NCBI GenBank assembly: GCA_018711625.1 | Contig: DVID01000047.1 | Coordinates: forward strand, 1-64,000 | Source: Candidatus Limicola stercorigallinarum | GTDB taxonomy: Bacteria; Actinomycetota; Coriobacteriia; Coriobacteriales; Coriobacteriaceae | Direction of reading: 5' to 3' | DNA length: 64,000 nt | Shown: positions 26,470 to 35,300 of the stretch, in pieces | Layout: every line of letters begins with the position of its first letter | Numbering within the stretch: the stretch's first letter is position 1 | Notes under the pieces: model-generated | Database searches by the model: none | The model's input: the letters and a program-made list of their open reading frames with translations, nothing else | Told to the model about the DNA's origin: nothing | Program-made: the position numbers and the translations under genes

Positions 26470-27282
26470 ATGGCTGAGCAGACCCCCATCATCTTCCTTG
26501 ACAACATCTCGGTCACGTTCAAGACCCGTACGGGGTCGCTCCTGCACCCCAATCTGGTACATGCGGTCAATGGGCTCACGCTTAAGCTCATGCCTGGTGA
26601 GACCATCGGCATCGTAGGCGAGTCGGGCTGCGGTAAGTCCACGACCGCCAACGTTATGTGCGGCTTGCAATCGCCTACATCGGGCCATGTCTACTTCAAG
26701 GGCGAGGACGTTACCAAGCGTACGGCAGAGATGCGCAAAAAGATTGGCCGCGTGGTATCGGTAGTGTTCCAGAACCCCGCCACGGCGTTGAATCCGCGCA
26801 TGTCTGTTCACGACCAGCTGCTCGATCCCCTGATCGTGCACAAGGTGGGTACCGACAGCGAGCGCGAGAAGCGCGCCAAGGACCTCATCAACCTGGTTGG
26901 CCTGCCGTCTTCGGCGATGTACGCCCTTCCGGGCCAGCTCTCGGGCGGTCAGCGTCAGCGCGTCGCCATCGCACGTGCCCTTTCGCTCAACCCCGATGTC
27001 ATCATCGCCGACGAGCCCACTTCGGCTCTTGACGTGTCGGTGCGTGCGCAGATTCTGAACCTGCTGACCGACCTCAAGAAGGAGCTCGGCCTGGCCATGG
27101 TCTTCATCAGCCATGACATCCAGACGGAGCGCTACATTTCTGACCGCATCATCGTGATGAACCACGGCCAGATTATGGAGCAGGGTCCCGCGAAAGAGAT
27201 CTTTGAGCATCCAACGGATGCTTACACCAAGCTGCTTCTGGGGGCAGCGCCGTCGCTGCTCCATCCCAAGCTGGGGCAGTAG
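26470..27282 (+). CDS. ABC importer ATPase (DppF/SatD-like)
   Basis: This 270-residue ATPase would be the second nucleotide-binding subunit of the importer. Visible motifs are [16 protein letters not shown] (near residue 50), the Q-loop FQNPATALNPRM, SGGQRQRVAIARAL, VIIADEPTSALD and the switch His in SHDI. It is shorter than typical OppF proteins and ends soon after HPTDAYTKLLLGAAPS, without the C-terminal oligopeptide-transporter extension and its cysteines. It starts at the base after the stop of the fused gene and has a strong GGAGGTGAGG site. A hairpin follows. Confidence 0.87.
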   Translation: MAEQTPIIFLDNISVTFKTRTGSLLHPNLVHAVNGLTLKLMPGETIGIVGESGCGKSTTANVMCGLQSPTSGHVYFKGEDVTKRTAEMRKKIGRVVSVVFQNPATALNPRMSVHDQLLDPLIVHKVGTDSEREKRAKDLINLVGLPSSAMYALPGQLSGGQRQRVAIARALSLNPDVIIADEPTSALDVSVRAQILNLLTDLKKELGLAMVFISHDIQTERYISDRIIVMNHGQIMEQGPAKEIFEHPTDAYTKLLLGAAPSLLHPKLGQ

Positions 27283-27293
27283 CACATGATGTG

Positions 27294-27330
27294 GCGGCGC
27301 GCGCAACGGAGACTCCGAGGCGCGCGCCGC
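27294..27330 (+). terminator. Terminator-like hairpin between transporter genes and nanA
   Basis: GCGGCGCGCGC pairs with GCGCGCGCCGC around a loop of about 15 bases, followed by TTGTTA. It lies 11 bases after the ATPase stop. The 170 bases that follow, up to nanA, hold a weak TTGCAC..TATGTA promoter-like pair (spacing 19) and a small hairpin at 27402-27419, so nanA may have its own promoter. Confidence 0.5.
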
Positions 27331-27504
27331 TTGTTATGGCGCAATGTCGCTATTGCACGCCCGCGTCTTGGGTATCCTATGTACGCCCTCGGCGCCGCAT
27401 GCGGTCGCGTGGTTGCGACCGGGCGGTGCCCGGGGGAGCGTGCATGCAGGATGACAACCTGCTGCACGATGTTTGTACGCCTCTCACATTAAGGAGAATC
27501 CGTT

Positions 27505-28425
27505 ATGTCCGACAAGCGTTTTACCGGTGTCATTCCTCCGGTCGTCGTCCCTCTTACGCAGGACCGTCAGCTTGATACCGTTTCTTTGGAGCGCAGCATC
27601 AATCGCATGATTGAAGCTGGCGTAGACGGCCTCTTTATTCTGGGTTCGTCCTCCGAGGTGGTCTTCTCGACCGACCAGCGCCGCGCCGAGATTATCAAGA
27701 ACACCGTTAAGTTTGTTGACGGCCGTGTGCCGGTGCTTGCGGGCATCATCGATACCGAGACCGAGCGCATGATCGAGCACGGCAAGCGCGCCGAGCAGAT
27801 GGGTGTGGACGCCCTTGTGGCCACGTGCCCCTTCTACGCGCTCCAGGGTATCGATGAGATTGAGTGGAGCTTCCGCTGCCTGCATGACGCGCTCGACCTG
27901 CCGATCTTCGCCTATGACATTCCGGTGTGCGTGCACAACAAGCTCAACACCGACATGCTCGTCCGCCTTGGCAAGGACGGCGTGCTGGCTGGCGTGAAGG
28001 ACTCCTCGGGCGACGACATCTCCTTCCGTTATCTCGTGCTCAAGAACGAGGACGCGGGCCATCCCATGTCGATCTTGACCGGCCACGAGGTTGTGGTCGA
28101 CGGCGCCTATCTCTCTGGCGCTGACGGTTCGGTGCCGGGTCTCGCCAACGTCGAGCCCTATGGCTATGTGCGTCAGTGGAAGGCCGCGCAGGAGGGTGAC
28201 TGGACCACGGTCAAGGCGGAGCAGGATCGTCTCGCCCGCATCATGGAGATCACCTCGGTGACCTCTGGCGTTGCCGGCTTTGGCGCGGGCGTTGGCGCCT
28301 TCAAGACGGCGCTGCAGCTCATGGGTATCTTTGAGACCAACCAGATGCCGCGCCCTGTGCACTCGCTCAAGGGTGCCAACGTTGAGGCAGTAAAGAAGGT
28401 TCTTGAGGATAACGGCCTGCTGTAA
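27505..28425 (+). CDS. nanA: N-acetylneuraminate lyase (DapA/NanA superfamily)
   Basis: NanA splits N-acetylneuraminate to ManNAc and pyruvate through a Schiff base. The 306-residue protein has the TIM-barrel layout of the DHDPS/NAL superfamily: GVIPPVVVPLTQDRQLD, GVDGLFILGSSSEVV, a YDIPVCVHNKL strand, and GVKDSSGDD with the Schiff-base Lys. The superfamily phosphate/carboxylate loop is normally G(S/T)TGE; here it reads GSSSE, which is a notable change. The assignment to the lyase rests mainly on linkage with nanK and nanE; another 2-keto acid aldolase of the family is possible. It starts at ATG 27505 after AAGGAG. Confidence 0.78.
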   Translation: MSDKRFTGVIPPVVVPLTQDRQLDTVSLERSINRMIEAGVDGLFILGSSSEVVFSTDQRRAEIIKNTVKFVDGRVPVLAGIIDTETERMIEHGKRAEQMGVDALVATCPFYALQGIDEIEWSFRCLHDALDLPIFAYDIPVCVHNKLNTDMLVRLGKDGVLAGVKDSSGDDISFRYLVLKNEDAGHPMSILTGHEVVVDGAYLSGADGSVPGLANVEPYGYVRQWKAAQEGDWTTVKAEQDRLARIMEITSVTSGVAGFGAGVGAFKTALQLMGIFETNQMPRPVHSLKGANVEAVKKVLEDNGLL

Positions 28426-28439
28426 GTTGCTTGTTATGA

Positions 28440-28471
28440 GCGCCCGCTTGCGAACATCCGCTGGCGGGCGC
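28440..28471 (+). terminator. Attenuator-like hairpin between nanA and nanK
   Basis: GCGCCCGC (28440-28447) pairs with GCGGGCGC (28464-28471) around a 16-base loop and is followed by CTTCGCGTTT. The T-run is poor, so it may act as a stabiliser of the upstream mRNA end or as a weak terminator. Confidence 0.45.
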
Positions 28472-28509
28472 CTTCGCGTTTGAGAATGGTTTGAGAAAGG
28501 ACGGCGCTC

Positions 28510-29463
28510 ATGGAGAGCAAAACCATCGTTGCTGTGGACATCGGCGGCACTAAGATTGCCTGCGGATTGGTGACGCTCGGCGGCGACGCTCCAGTGATTG
28601 AAGCGGTTGAGAAGGTTCCCACCGATGCGATGAAGGGTGGCGCCCATGTGCTTGCCACCGTCATTGAGCAGGTTAAGGCCGCTATTGCTCGCGCAACGGT
28701 TGAGCCGGTGGGCGTGGGTATCTCTTCAGCCGGCGTGGTGAACCCCCGCACGGGCGACATCACCTTCGCCAACGAGCTCATGCCCGGCTGGGGCGGTACG
28801 GCGCTTGCGACTGAGGTGACGAAGGCTACCGGGCTTGCCTGCCGCGTCCTCAACGACGTGCATGCCCATGCGCTCGGCGAGGCGCGCTGGGGCGGCGGCC
28901 GCGGTAAGGCCAGCTGCCTCGTGGCGGCTGTGGGCACCGGTATTGGCGGCGCGTTTGTGGAGCATGGGCACATCATGCTCGGCGCCCACGACGAGGCGGG
29001 CCACATCGGTCACGTGTGCTGCCCGGCGGCGGCCGGCGTGCCGTGCTCCTGCGGTGCCACGGGCCATCTGGAGCCCATCGCGGCCGGCCCGGGCATCATC
29101 GCCGAGTACATCCGCCTCGGTGGCGACGAGACCTTTGACGGCAAGCCCATGGACGGCGCCGAGATTGATCGCCGTGCGGCAGCTGGCGATGAGGCCGCAA
29201 AGGCCGCCGAGGCCCGCGCCGGGCGTGCCCTGGGCGAGGTGCTTGGATCCATGTGCAACATGCTCGATCCCGCCTGCGTCATTCTTTCGGGCTCGGTTGC
29301 CCAGTGCGGTCCCGATTGGTCGGATGCCATGAAGGAAGCCTTCCGTGGCCAGGCCATGCCGCCCGTGGCCACCACGCCTGTGGTCGATGGTGAGCTGGGT
29401 GGAGATGCGCCGCTGATCGGCGCGGCCGAGAACTTTGTGAAGTCAGGTTACGCTGAATGCTAG
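28510..29463 (+). CDS. nanK: ROK-family kinase, probable N-acetylmannosamine kinase
   Basis: NanK phosphorylates ManNAc to ManNAc-6-P. The 317-residue product is a ROK-family sugar kinase: VDIGGTKIACG at the N-terminus (phosphate-1), GVGISSAGVVN, VLNDVHAHALGEARWGGGRG, and GTGIGGAFVEHG. The ROK zinc site, normally CxCGxxGCxE, reads CSCGATGHLE here, so a His replaces the third Cys; the preceding HIGHVCC is present. A shift to His could still bind zinc. Position between nanA and nanE supports ManNAc as substrate; glucokinase activity is the main alternative. It starts at ATG 28510 with a GAAAGGA site. Confidence 0.82.
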   Translation: MESKTIVAVDIGGTKIACGLVTLGGDAPVIEAVEKVPTDAMKGGAHVLATVIEQVKAAIARATVEPVGVGISSAGVVNPRTGDITFANELMPGWGGTALATEVTKATGLACRVLNDVHAHALGEARWGGGRGKASCLVAAVGTGIGGAFVEHGHIMLGAHDEAGHIGHVCCPAAAGVPCSCGATGHLEPIAAGPGIIAEYIRLGGDETFDGKPMDGAEIDRRAAAGDEAAKAAEARAGRALGEVLGSMCNMLDPACVILSGSVAQCGPDWSDAMKEAFRGQAMPPVATTPVVDGELGGDAPLIGAAENFVKSGYAEC

Positions 29464-29485
29464 GTCCGGCTCCGGCTTCCCCAGG

Positions 29486-29790
29486 CACCGCACCTTGGCG
29501 TTCAGCTGTGGCGGGATGACCCTAAGGTCTATCCCGCCTAGCTTCACGCCAATCTGCGGCACCTGGGAAACCCGGGCGACCTGAGGGGTTGGAGGTGCGC
29601 CTTCTTTGCTCGGATGCGTTCGGGCATGACCTCAAGGTCTATGCCCTCCGCTTTCGGGGTAACCTCGGGCACTGCGGAAACCCGGGTGTAACGGGCACCG
29701 CACCTTGGCGTTCAGCTGCGGCGGGATGACTATTAGGTCTATCCCGCGCACGCTTCGCTCCAATCTGCGGCACCTGGGGGACTCGGTTGG
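29486..29790. repeat. Three tandem structured repeats between nanK and nanE
   Basis: The 383-base gap holds three related units of about 100-110 bases (29486-29590, 29591-29694, 29695-29790). Each has a central stem: GCGGGAT..ATCCCGC at 29511 and 29721, and CGGGCAT..ATGCCCT at 29621, with a common GAC..AGGTCT between the arms. The middle copy swaps a G-C pair for C-G, so pairing is kept. Units 1 and 3 share long flanks (CACCTTGGCGTTCAGCTG and AATCTGCGGCACCTGG) that also pair with each other. Units 1 and 2 end in GGAAACCCGGG; unit 3 has a variant. No protein is apparent. The last bases before nanE hold only its ribosome site (AAAGGAG). Confidence 0.8.
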
Positions 29791-29846
29791 CCGGAGGGGC
29801 GGGGCAAATCCCGCTCGTTCGTATTCTTCTAGAAAGGAGCGTCGCT

Positions 29847-30533
29847 ATGGCGATCGATCCGTTGATTCAATCATTGAAGGGCAAGCTCATTGTGAGCGTG
29901 CAGGCCTACATGGGTGAGCCGCTGCGCCATCCCGAGACGATGGCCCAGATGGCGCGCGCCTGCGAGCTCGGCGGCGCGGCCGCTATCCGCTGCCAGGGCC
30001 TCTCCGACATCGCGGCCATTAAAGGGCGCACCGAGGTGCCGGTCATCGGCCTGTGGAAAGAGGGGCACGAGGGTGTCTACATCACCCCGACGCTCCGTCA
30101 TGCGCGCGCTTGCGTGGCCGCCGGCGCCGATATCGTGGCCATCGACGCCACCGACCGTCCGCGTCCCGACGGCAAGACCGTCGCCGACACCCTTGAGCCG
30201 CTCAAAGCTGAAGGCGTGCTCACCATGGCCGACTGCATGACCATCGACGATATCCGTCGTGCGGTCGAGATGGGCTTCGACATCGTCTCCACCACGCTCA
30301 GCCACGGCGTTGCCGCCATCGACTGCACCATGGCGGACGGTCCCGACCTGCCGCTGCTGCGTCAGGCTGCCGAGGAGTTCCCCGGCTTCCCGGTGGTGTG
30401 CGAAGGTCGCGTGCACACGCCCGAGGAGGCCCGCGCCGCCATCGATGCCGGCGCCTGGTCGGTGGTCGTGGGTACCGCCATCACGCATCCCACGAGTCTG
30501 ACCTCCTGGTTCAAGGCCGCGCTCGAGGCGTAA
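29847..30533 (+). CDS. nanE: N-acetylmannosamine-6-phosphate 2-epimerase
   Basis: NanE converts ManNAc-6-P to GlcNAc-6-P, which then enters amino sugar metabolism through NagA and NagB (not in this window). The 228-residue TIM-barrel protein has the family segments LKGKLIVSVQAYMGEPLRHP, GAAAIRCQGLSDIAAIK, VPVIGLWKEGHEGVYITPT, GADIVAIDATDRPRPDG (catalytic Lys and Asp region), ADCMTIDDIRRAVEMGFDIVSTTLSHG and FPVVCEGRVHTPEEA. The ATG at 29847 follows AAAGGAG; an upstream in-frame codon at 29787 lies in the repeats. It is separated from nanK by the tandem hairpin repeats. Confidence 0.93.
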   Translation: MAIDPLIQSLKGKLIVSVQAYMGEPLRHPETMAQMARACELGGAAAIRCQGLSDIAAIKGRTEVPVIGLWKEGHEGVYITPTLRHARACVAAGADIVAIDATDRPRPDGKTVADTLEPLKAEGVLTMADCMTIDDIRRAVEMGFDIVSTTLSHGVAAIDCTMADGPDLPLLRQAAEEFPGFPVVCEGRVHTPEEARAAIDAGAWSVVVGTAITHPTSLTSWFKAALEA

Positions 30534-30595
30534 ACGCACGGCAGCTCCAACCACGCCCAAGGCGATAACCACGGCCAAGGTTGCACCTTATCTGA

Positions 30596-30623
30596 CGGGC
30601 CCGCCCCTCATGGGACGGGCCCG
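30596..30623 (+). terminator. Terminator after nanE
   Basis: CGGGCCCGCCCC and TGGGACGGGCCCG form a GC-rich hairpin about 60 bases after the nanE stop. The T-tract is weak (CTTGTA). Confidence 0.55.
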
Positions 30624-30636
30624 GCTTGTATCGAAA

Positions 30637-30708
30637 CCGCCACCTTGTTTATTTGACGCTGAAGCACCATTTCTCGGCCCTTTCAACGTAAAAATAACAA
30701 GGTAGCGG
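30637..30708. repeat. Interspersed palindromic element, copy A
   Basis: A 72-base imperfect palindrome runs from CCGCCACCTTGTTTATTTGA to the mirror end ATAACAAGGTAGCGG. Its arms are about 26 bases with a loop of about 18. A close relative lies at 42527-42596. The rest of the gap to 30817 holds another hairpin, GGCCGACG (30740-30747) with CGTCGGCC (30760-30767), which could end the minus-strand LytTR gene. Confidence 0.8.
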
Positions 30709-30817
30709 AATTTGGATCGAGTGATTCGGTTGCCGCGCCGGCCGACGAATTGGTTGTCACGTCGGCCAACGCGCTAGGCGCTGCCTGTGCTTTGCGCTGT
30801 CCTTTGAGCTGCCCTGC

Positions 30818-32089
30818 TCAGCGATTGTGCCGGATGGTTTCAAGCTGGGCGGTGAATTCGCTAGAGCGGCGGCGGCTCATGGGTAGCACGGTGCCGTTAT
30901 CCAAGGTGATGCGATCCTGGGCAACCTGTGCCACATGGTGTAGGTTCACGAGCGTCGCTCTATGGCAGAAGGTGAAATGTCCTTCTGGGAGCAGGCCGGC
31001 AAGCTGCGAGAGAGCCATGTCACAGGGGAGCGTGGTACCGTCGGCGAGATGAAGCAGGCGGCTTCTGTTTTGAGATTCGGCAAAAAGAAGGTCTCCCGCC
31101 AAGAAACTCAACGCCGTGCGCGGCCCACCGATGGTTATCACCTGGTCTTTCCACACACCTTGCAAGGACGTGCCAGCAAAAGAGCTTTCCATGATGTCGT
31201 TGGGAACGCCATCCGCGGTTTCGCTTCGGGTGTCGAGCCCGCGTTCCAGCTCGTCTACGCGGGCGTGCGCCAGCACCAGCTGCTGCTCCAGCTCGGCTTG
31301 GGTGTGCTTGTGCTCATCGAGCGCTCTCACGAGCTGTGTTCGCCTCTGGGAGTCTTCATGCACGGTCTCGGCAATCCGTAGAACCCACCAGAACAAGAAG
31401 AGCGCGAACACCGTGAGCGCGAACACCAGCACGAGGTACACCTCGGAGTAGCTCATGAATGTCAGGGGCAGCCAGTTTCCAAACATCATGGTGACAAGCA
31501 GGCAGGCTGGCAGCAGAGAAAGTCCCCACCAGAGCGCGGGGTCCACAAGGGTGTCGAGCAGCTTGCGCACGTAGCGAGCAAGCGGTAATGCGAGCGCGAG
31601 AAACACCGTGTTGGAAAGGCTGAGCAGGACGAGGGTCCGGAAAGGATACATATAGCCGTCGTGCCCGGTGGTCCAAACGTTGTCTCCTATCAAGGCTGCC
31701 GCCTGCGTGACGAAATACGCAAGGCTTCCCACCATGAGGATCACGAATGCTTTTTGCGAGGCTGGAGCGTCAACATGTGAGAACATCAGCGCCACCAAAG
31801 CGCAAGCGAGCGTGAGGAAGACGGCATTTTGCAGGGTGAGGCGCCAGGGGTCAAGAACGTCGGGCAGGGGACCGGTGGCAACGTAGACAAAAGGCACCAG
31901 GGCCACGCAGATGGCGACACCGAGCATGGCAACAAGCTGGCGCAGGGGGAGGTCGAGCCGCCGCGTGAAGGGGGCCACGCATAGCACGGCGCACGGAAGT
32001 ACTTGCACCAAAAATCCGATGATATTGCGCAGGACAACCGCAGCCACCTTGTGACACGCCCTTTCTATTGCGGAGAAACGTCTAGCCAT
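30818..32089 (-). CDS. Membrane-bound LytTR-family transcriptional regulator
   Basis: The 423-residue protein has about seven hydrophobic helices in residues 15-240, then a charged helical stretch (VHEDSQRRTQLVRALDEHKH..LEQQLVLAHARVDELERGL), probably a coiled coil, and a C-terminal LytTR DNA-binding domain. That domain shows LAGDLLFAESQNRSRLLHLADG, LPEGHFTFCHRATLVNLHHVA and [22 protein letters not shown]. It lacks a receiver domain, so it may sense a membrane or extracellular cue directly. The frame extends to 32176, but the ATG at 32089 precedes the first helix; no strong ribosome site is seen for either. It is divergent from the giant SLH gene and a likely regulator of it. Confidence 0.85.
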   Translation of the reverse strand: MARRFSAIERACHKVAAVVLRNIIGFLVQVLPCAVLCVAPFTRRLDLPLRQLVAMLGVAICVALVPFVYVATGPLPDVLDPWRLTLQNAVFLTLACALVALMFSHVDAPASQKAFVILMVGSLAYFVTQAAALIGDNVWTTGHDGYMYPFRTLVLLSLSNTVFLALALPLARYVRKLLDTLVDPALWWGLSLLPACLLVTMMFGNWLPLTFMSYSEVYLVLVFALTVFALFLFWWVLRIAETVHEDSQRRTQLVRALDEHKHTQAELEQQLVLAHARVDELERGLDTRSETADGVPNDIMESSFAGTSLQGVWKDQVITIGGPRTALSFLAGDLLFAESQNRSRLLHLADGTTLPCDMALSQLAGLLPEGHFTFCHRATLVNLHHVAQVAQDRITLDNGTVLPMSRRRSSEFTAQLETIRHNR

Positions 32090-32180
32090 GCATTGTACGC
32101 CCGCGCTATGTCGCAGAGAAGAAACGAGCACAGCAGGAGACTCGTTCTGAGGGGTGGCAAGGGGGTCTATCAGCAAGTTT

Positions 32181-32212
32181 TCTCACGAACGGCAGGGATT
32201 TCGCACGGACGG
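32181..32212. promoter_or_regulatory. Candidate LytTR direct-repeat site in the divergent region
   Basis: TCTCACGAACGG (32181-32192) and TCGCACGGACGG (32201-32212) differ at two of 12 positions and repeat every 20 bases. LytTR regulators typically bind pairs of short direct repeats about two helical turns apart. The site lies in the 241-base gap between the LytTR gene and the giant SLH gene. No clear -35/-10 pair was assigned in the gap. Confidence 0.35.
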
Positions 32213-32330
32213 AATGCTCGTCGTGCGGTCCACCGACAAAATAAAGCTGCATGACTGTAGCTGTCGTCTGGATGGGTGTGGTGGACGAGGCCTCCGCCGG
32301 CTCTGGACGTCTGTCGGGAAGGGAGCCCAT

Positions 32331-35300
32331 ATGCTGCATGGATGGAAGCGCATCGTCGTTGCTGTATTGACGGCGCTGCTGCTGTTCGATGCCTCACCGA
32401 TTCCGGCAATGGCGTCGGTGTTGTCGAACGCACCGGCGGAGAACGAGCAGATCCTCTCTGAGCTTGGGAGCATTGCCGGCTCCGAGGACGAGGCGGAGCG
32501 CTACTACGAGCTCATGGAGCGCTATGGTCTGTTGGACGAGGACCGCAACCCCGTCGAGTCGTGGACCATCCAGATGGACGGCAAGGACGTCACGCTCGAC
32601 GAGATTCGCGCGACCCTTGCCGGTGACTACGATGCCGCCAAGACCGTGACCGTGGACGGCACGCCCGTGACCCTTGGCGACCTGGACACCATGCTCCAGA
32701 TCGAGGACTACGTGGCCCACGTCAAGGACACCTACTTCTCCGACCAGGAGTGGACCGACGAGCAGAAGGCCTCGCTCGAAAGCCTTGAGAACCAGATCAA
32801 CTCCGAGGGCATTGAGATCCTGGGCACCGAGGGCGAGCTCACCTTCCCCTCGGGCGTGGACCACAACCTGCGCCTCAAAGTCGAGGCGGAGGACACGGCC
32901 GAGAACGGGCAGGACTACACCGTTACCGTTTCCACGGCTGATGGGCAGCCCGTAAAGAAGGAAGTCACTTTCGACTATGTGGCGCTTTCCGGTAGCGTGA
33001 CGGCAGAAGGCTCTGGTACCGCTGCCATTCCGGTTGATCAGTCTTCGACTACGGTGACCGTCAAGGTGGGTTCTGCCGCCGGCAGCACCAACGGCGACAG
33101 CGTCTTCGTGCTTTCGCTCTTCAACGTGAAGAACGCTCTCTTCGAGGGCGATGCCACCGCTTGGAACAAGACGGTGAAGGTGAAGCAGCAGTTTGACAAG
33201 GTTTACATCAAAACCGAGACCGTTCGCTTTGGCAGCTTTGAAGGTGACGGTCAGGGTTTAGTTGCATTCAATAATAGTGAGGGAGCTACTACACACAACC
33301 TAAACTATGGAAATCAAGAGATATATGACTTGATGACCAATAACCAGTACAAGTCGGTCAGTGCCTCGCTGCCCGACTTGTCTAGCGCGCTTTACCCTGG
33401 ACAATATGAAATAAGCCTGGTCATGCCCTCCCTATCAGTTGCTGCCGATCAACAGGGATTGTTGTTCAGAGACATGGTGGGTTCTGAGCTATATGACATG
33501 ACCAGCTATTTTAACCCAGATGAATGTGCTGCAATTCTACAGCAGACATTTGGCTCAGTGGTTGATGACCCATTCTATTACCTCAGGATAAGGCAGGCGT
33601 TTGAGAAGAATCCGAGCGGTTCAAGGTTCTCATACGCGGGCGGCCACATGCGGGTTCTGCTTCAGCGGGAGGACGATGGCAATGTCCAGTCCCAGGAGAT
33701 GTGGCAGGGGACTGTTCCAGAGCTGACGACTCAGGAATACGATCCGGACAATCCGCCGTCGGGAGGACAACTCACCGTCGATGGATCGATAGGAGGAACT
33801 GAGAGCTCGAAGACATCGGTTGTCATGGAGATGCAGGCCTCAAGATATAACATCTACGACGAAGACGAGACGAATGGGTACCGTCTCACCGTTCAGTACT
33901 CAATGCTCCCATCTACCGTAAATGTGCGTGCGGATGTGACCTATCGCGAAGCTACCGAGCAGACGACGGCTCGTTTTACCGTTCCGTCAGGAAGCTTTTA
34001 TCCTGGTCAACAAGTGCCCATTTCTGTCGACTTAGGTTTCCCGATTGAGATTACTGATGACATGGTGCTGTCCTGCGATAACGGCAAGAAGCTCGTGCCG
34101 GTCGAGATTGGGTCTACTTCAAGTGTGGCTACCTATCTGTATACCGTGGACAGCGCCGACGGTTCTTCAATCGTTGTGAACGGTGGGGGTAAAACGCTAG
34201 GCGGACGCGGTGCCAATGAGAGGGACATCACTGTCACCCTTCCTGACCAGACTGAGATTAACGACTCTCTATCTGCCGCCCAACTCATTACTCCCGACAA
34301 GCGTGAGGCGCTTGAGAGTATTTCTGCAATTGTGAATGAGCCTGTGGACAACCCGGTTGTTCACGTTTCTGTTGCGACAAACCCCAATGAAAAGATGACC
34401 GCGTGGTTAGTTGCTGAACTGAGCGACAATCAGAGTGCGGACGGACAATATGGCACCGCTTCATCGCTTACCGTTGCGGTGGATGGGGGAGAGCCTGTTG
34501 CCCTGACGGCTCCTCTCAATTTAGCTGATGGCGAACCGTTGGTTCTCTCGGCGGATGTTGCAATCGACAGGAACATCACCGATAGCGATGTAACTCATTA
34601 CATTGAACTTTATATTGACGGTTCAATTGCCGTTGGTTTTGGATGCACCGCAATCCAGGAACCGGTCGTCTTCATCACGGAGGAGGACCTCTCGCCCGTC
34701 ATCTCGGTGAAGGACGCCGAGGGCAAGGACTACGTCTTTGCCGACGACACCCACACCATCTACGCTCAGGATGCGCCCAAGATCAAGGCGAGCATCGGGC
34801 TTGCGCAGGGCAAAGATTTCTCGTTCGGTGACACGTCCAACGCCACCACATTCACCAAGAATGACGACGGAACATTCGTGTTCGTCGACCCCGACGCCGA
34901 CTTCGCATGGCGCTCGACCGCGCCGGACGTGGCCGCCATCGACAAGGACGGCAACATCACGCCCACGGGTACGGGCACGGCTTCGTTCGAGCTTGTGGCG
35001 CTCAACGGCAGCGTTGAAGTGGGCGGCGTATCCCAGATGGTCACCAAAACGGCCTCCTACACCTTTACATCCGGAGGCGGCGAGCAACAGACCCTAGAGG
35101 CGCTAAACTTTGGCGCAGGCCTCACGCCCTTCCTGCTCATCCCCAACGACGAGCTTACCGCTGTGGACGGGCAGGGCGTGACTGTTTATTGGTCGAGCAA
35201 CCTGTGTGACAAGAATGGCGACGAGCCGACTAGCTTCACGGTAGAGGTGAAGAATGAAAAGGGAGAGGCGATCGAGGTGCCGGAAGGTGCCGAGGGTGTC

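Noticed and set aside
21755-27282. Nickel or dipeptide transporter
   Set aside because: Family-5 importers carry many substrates. The match to the Sat/Sia layout with a fused permease-ATPase and direct linkage to nanA, nanK and nanE make sialic acid more likely, though it is not proven.
29486-29790. CRISPR array between nanK and nanE
   Set aside because: There are only three diverged units of about 105 bases with internal pairing, no short identical repeats with unique spacers, and no cas genes.
29705-29917. Small open frame between nanK and nanE
   Set aside because: It runs through the tandem hairpin repeats into nanE in another frame and has no ribosome site.
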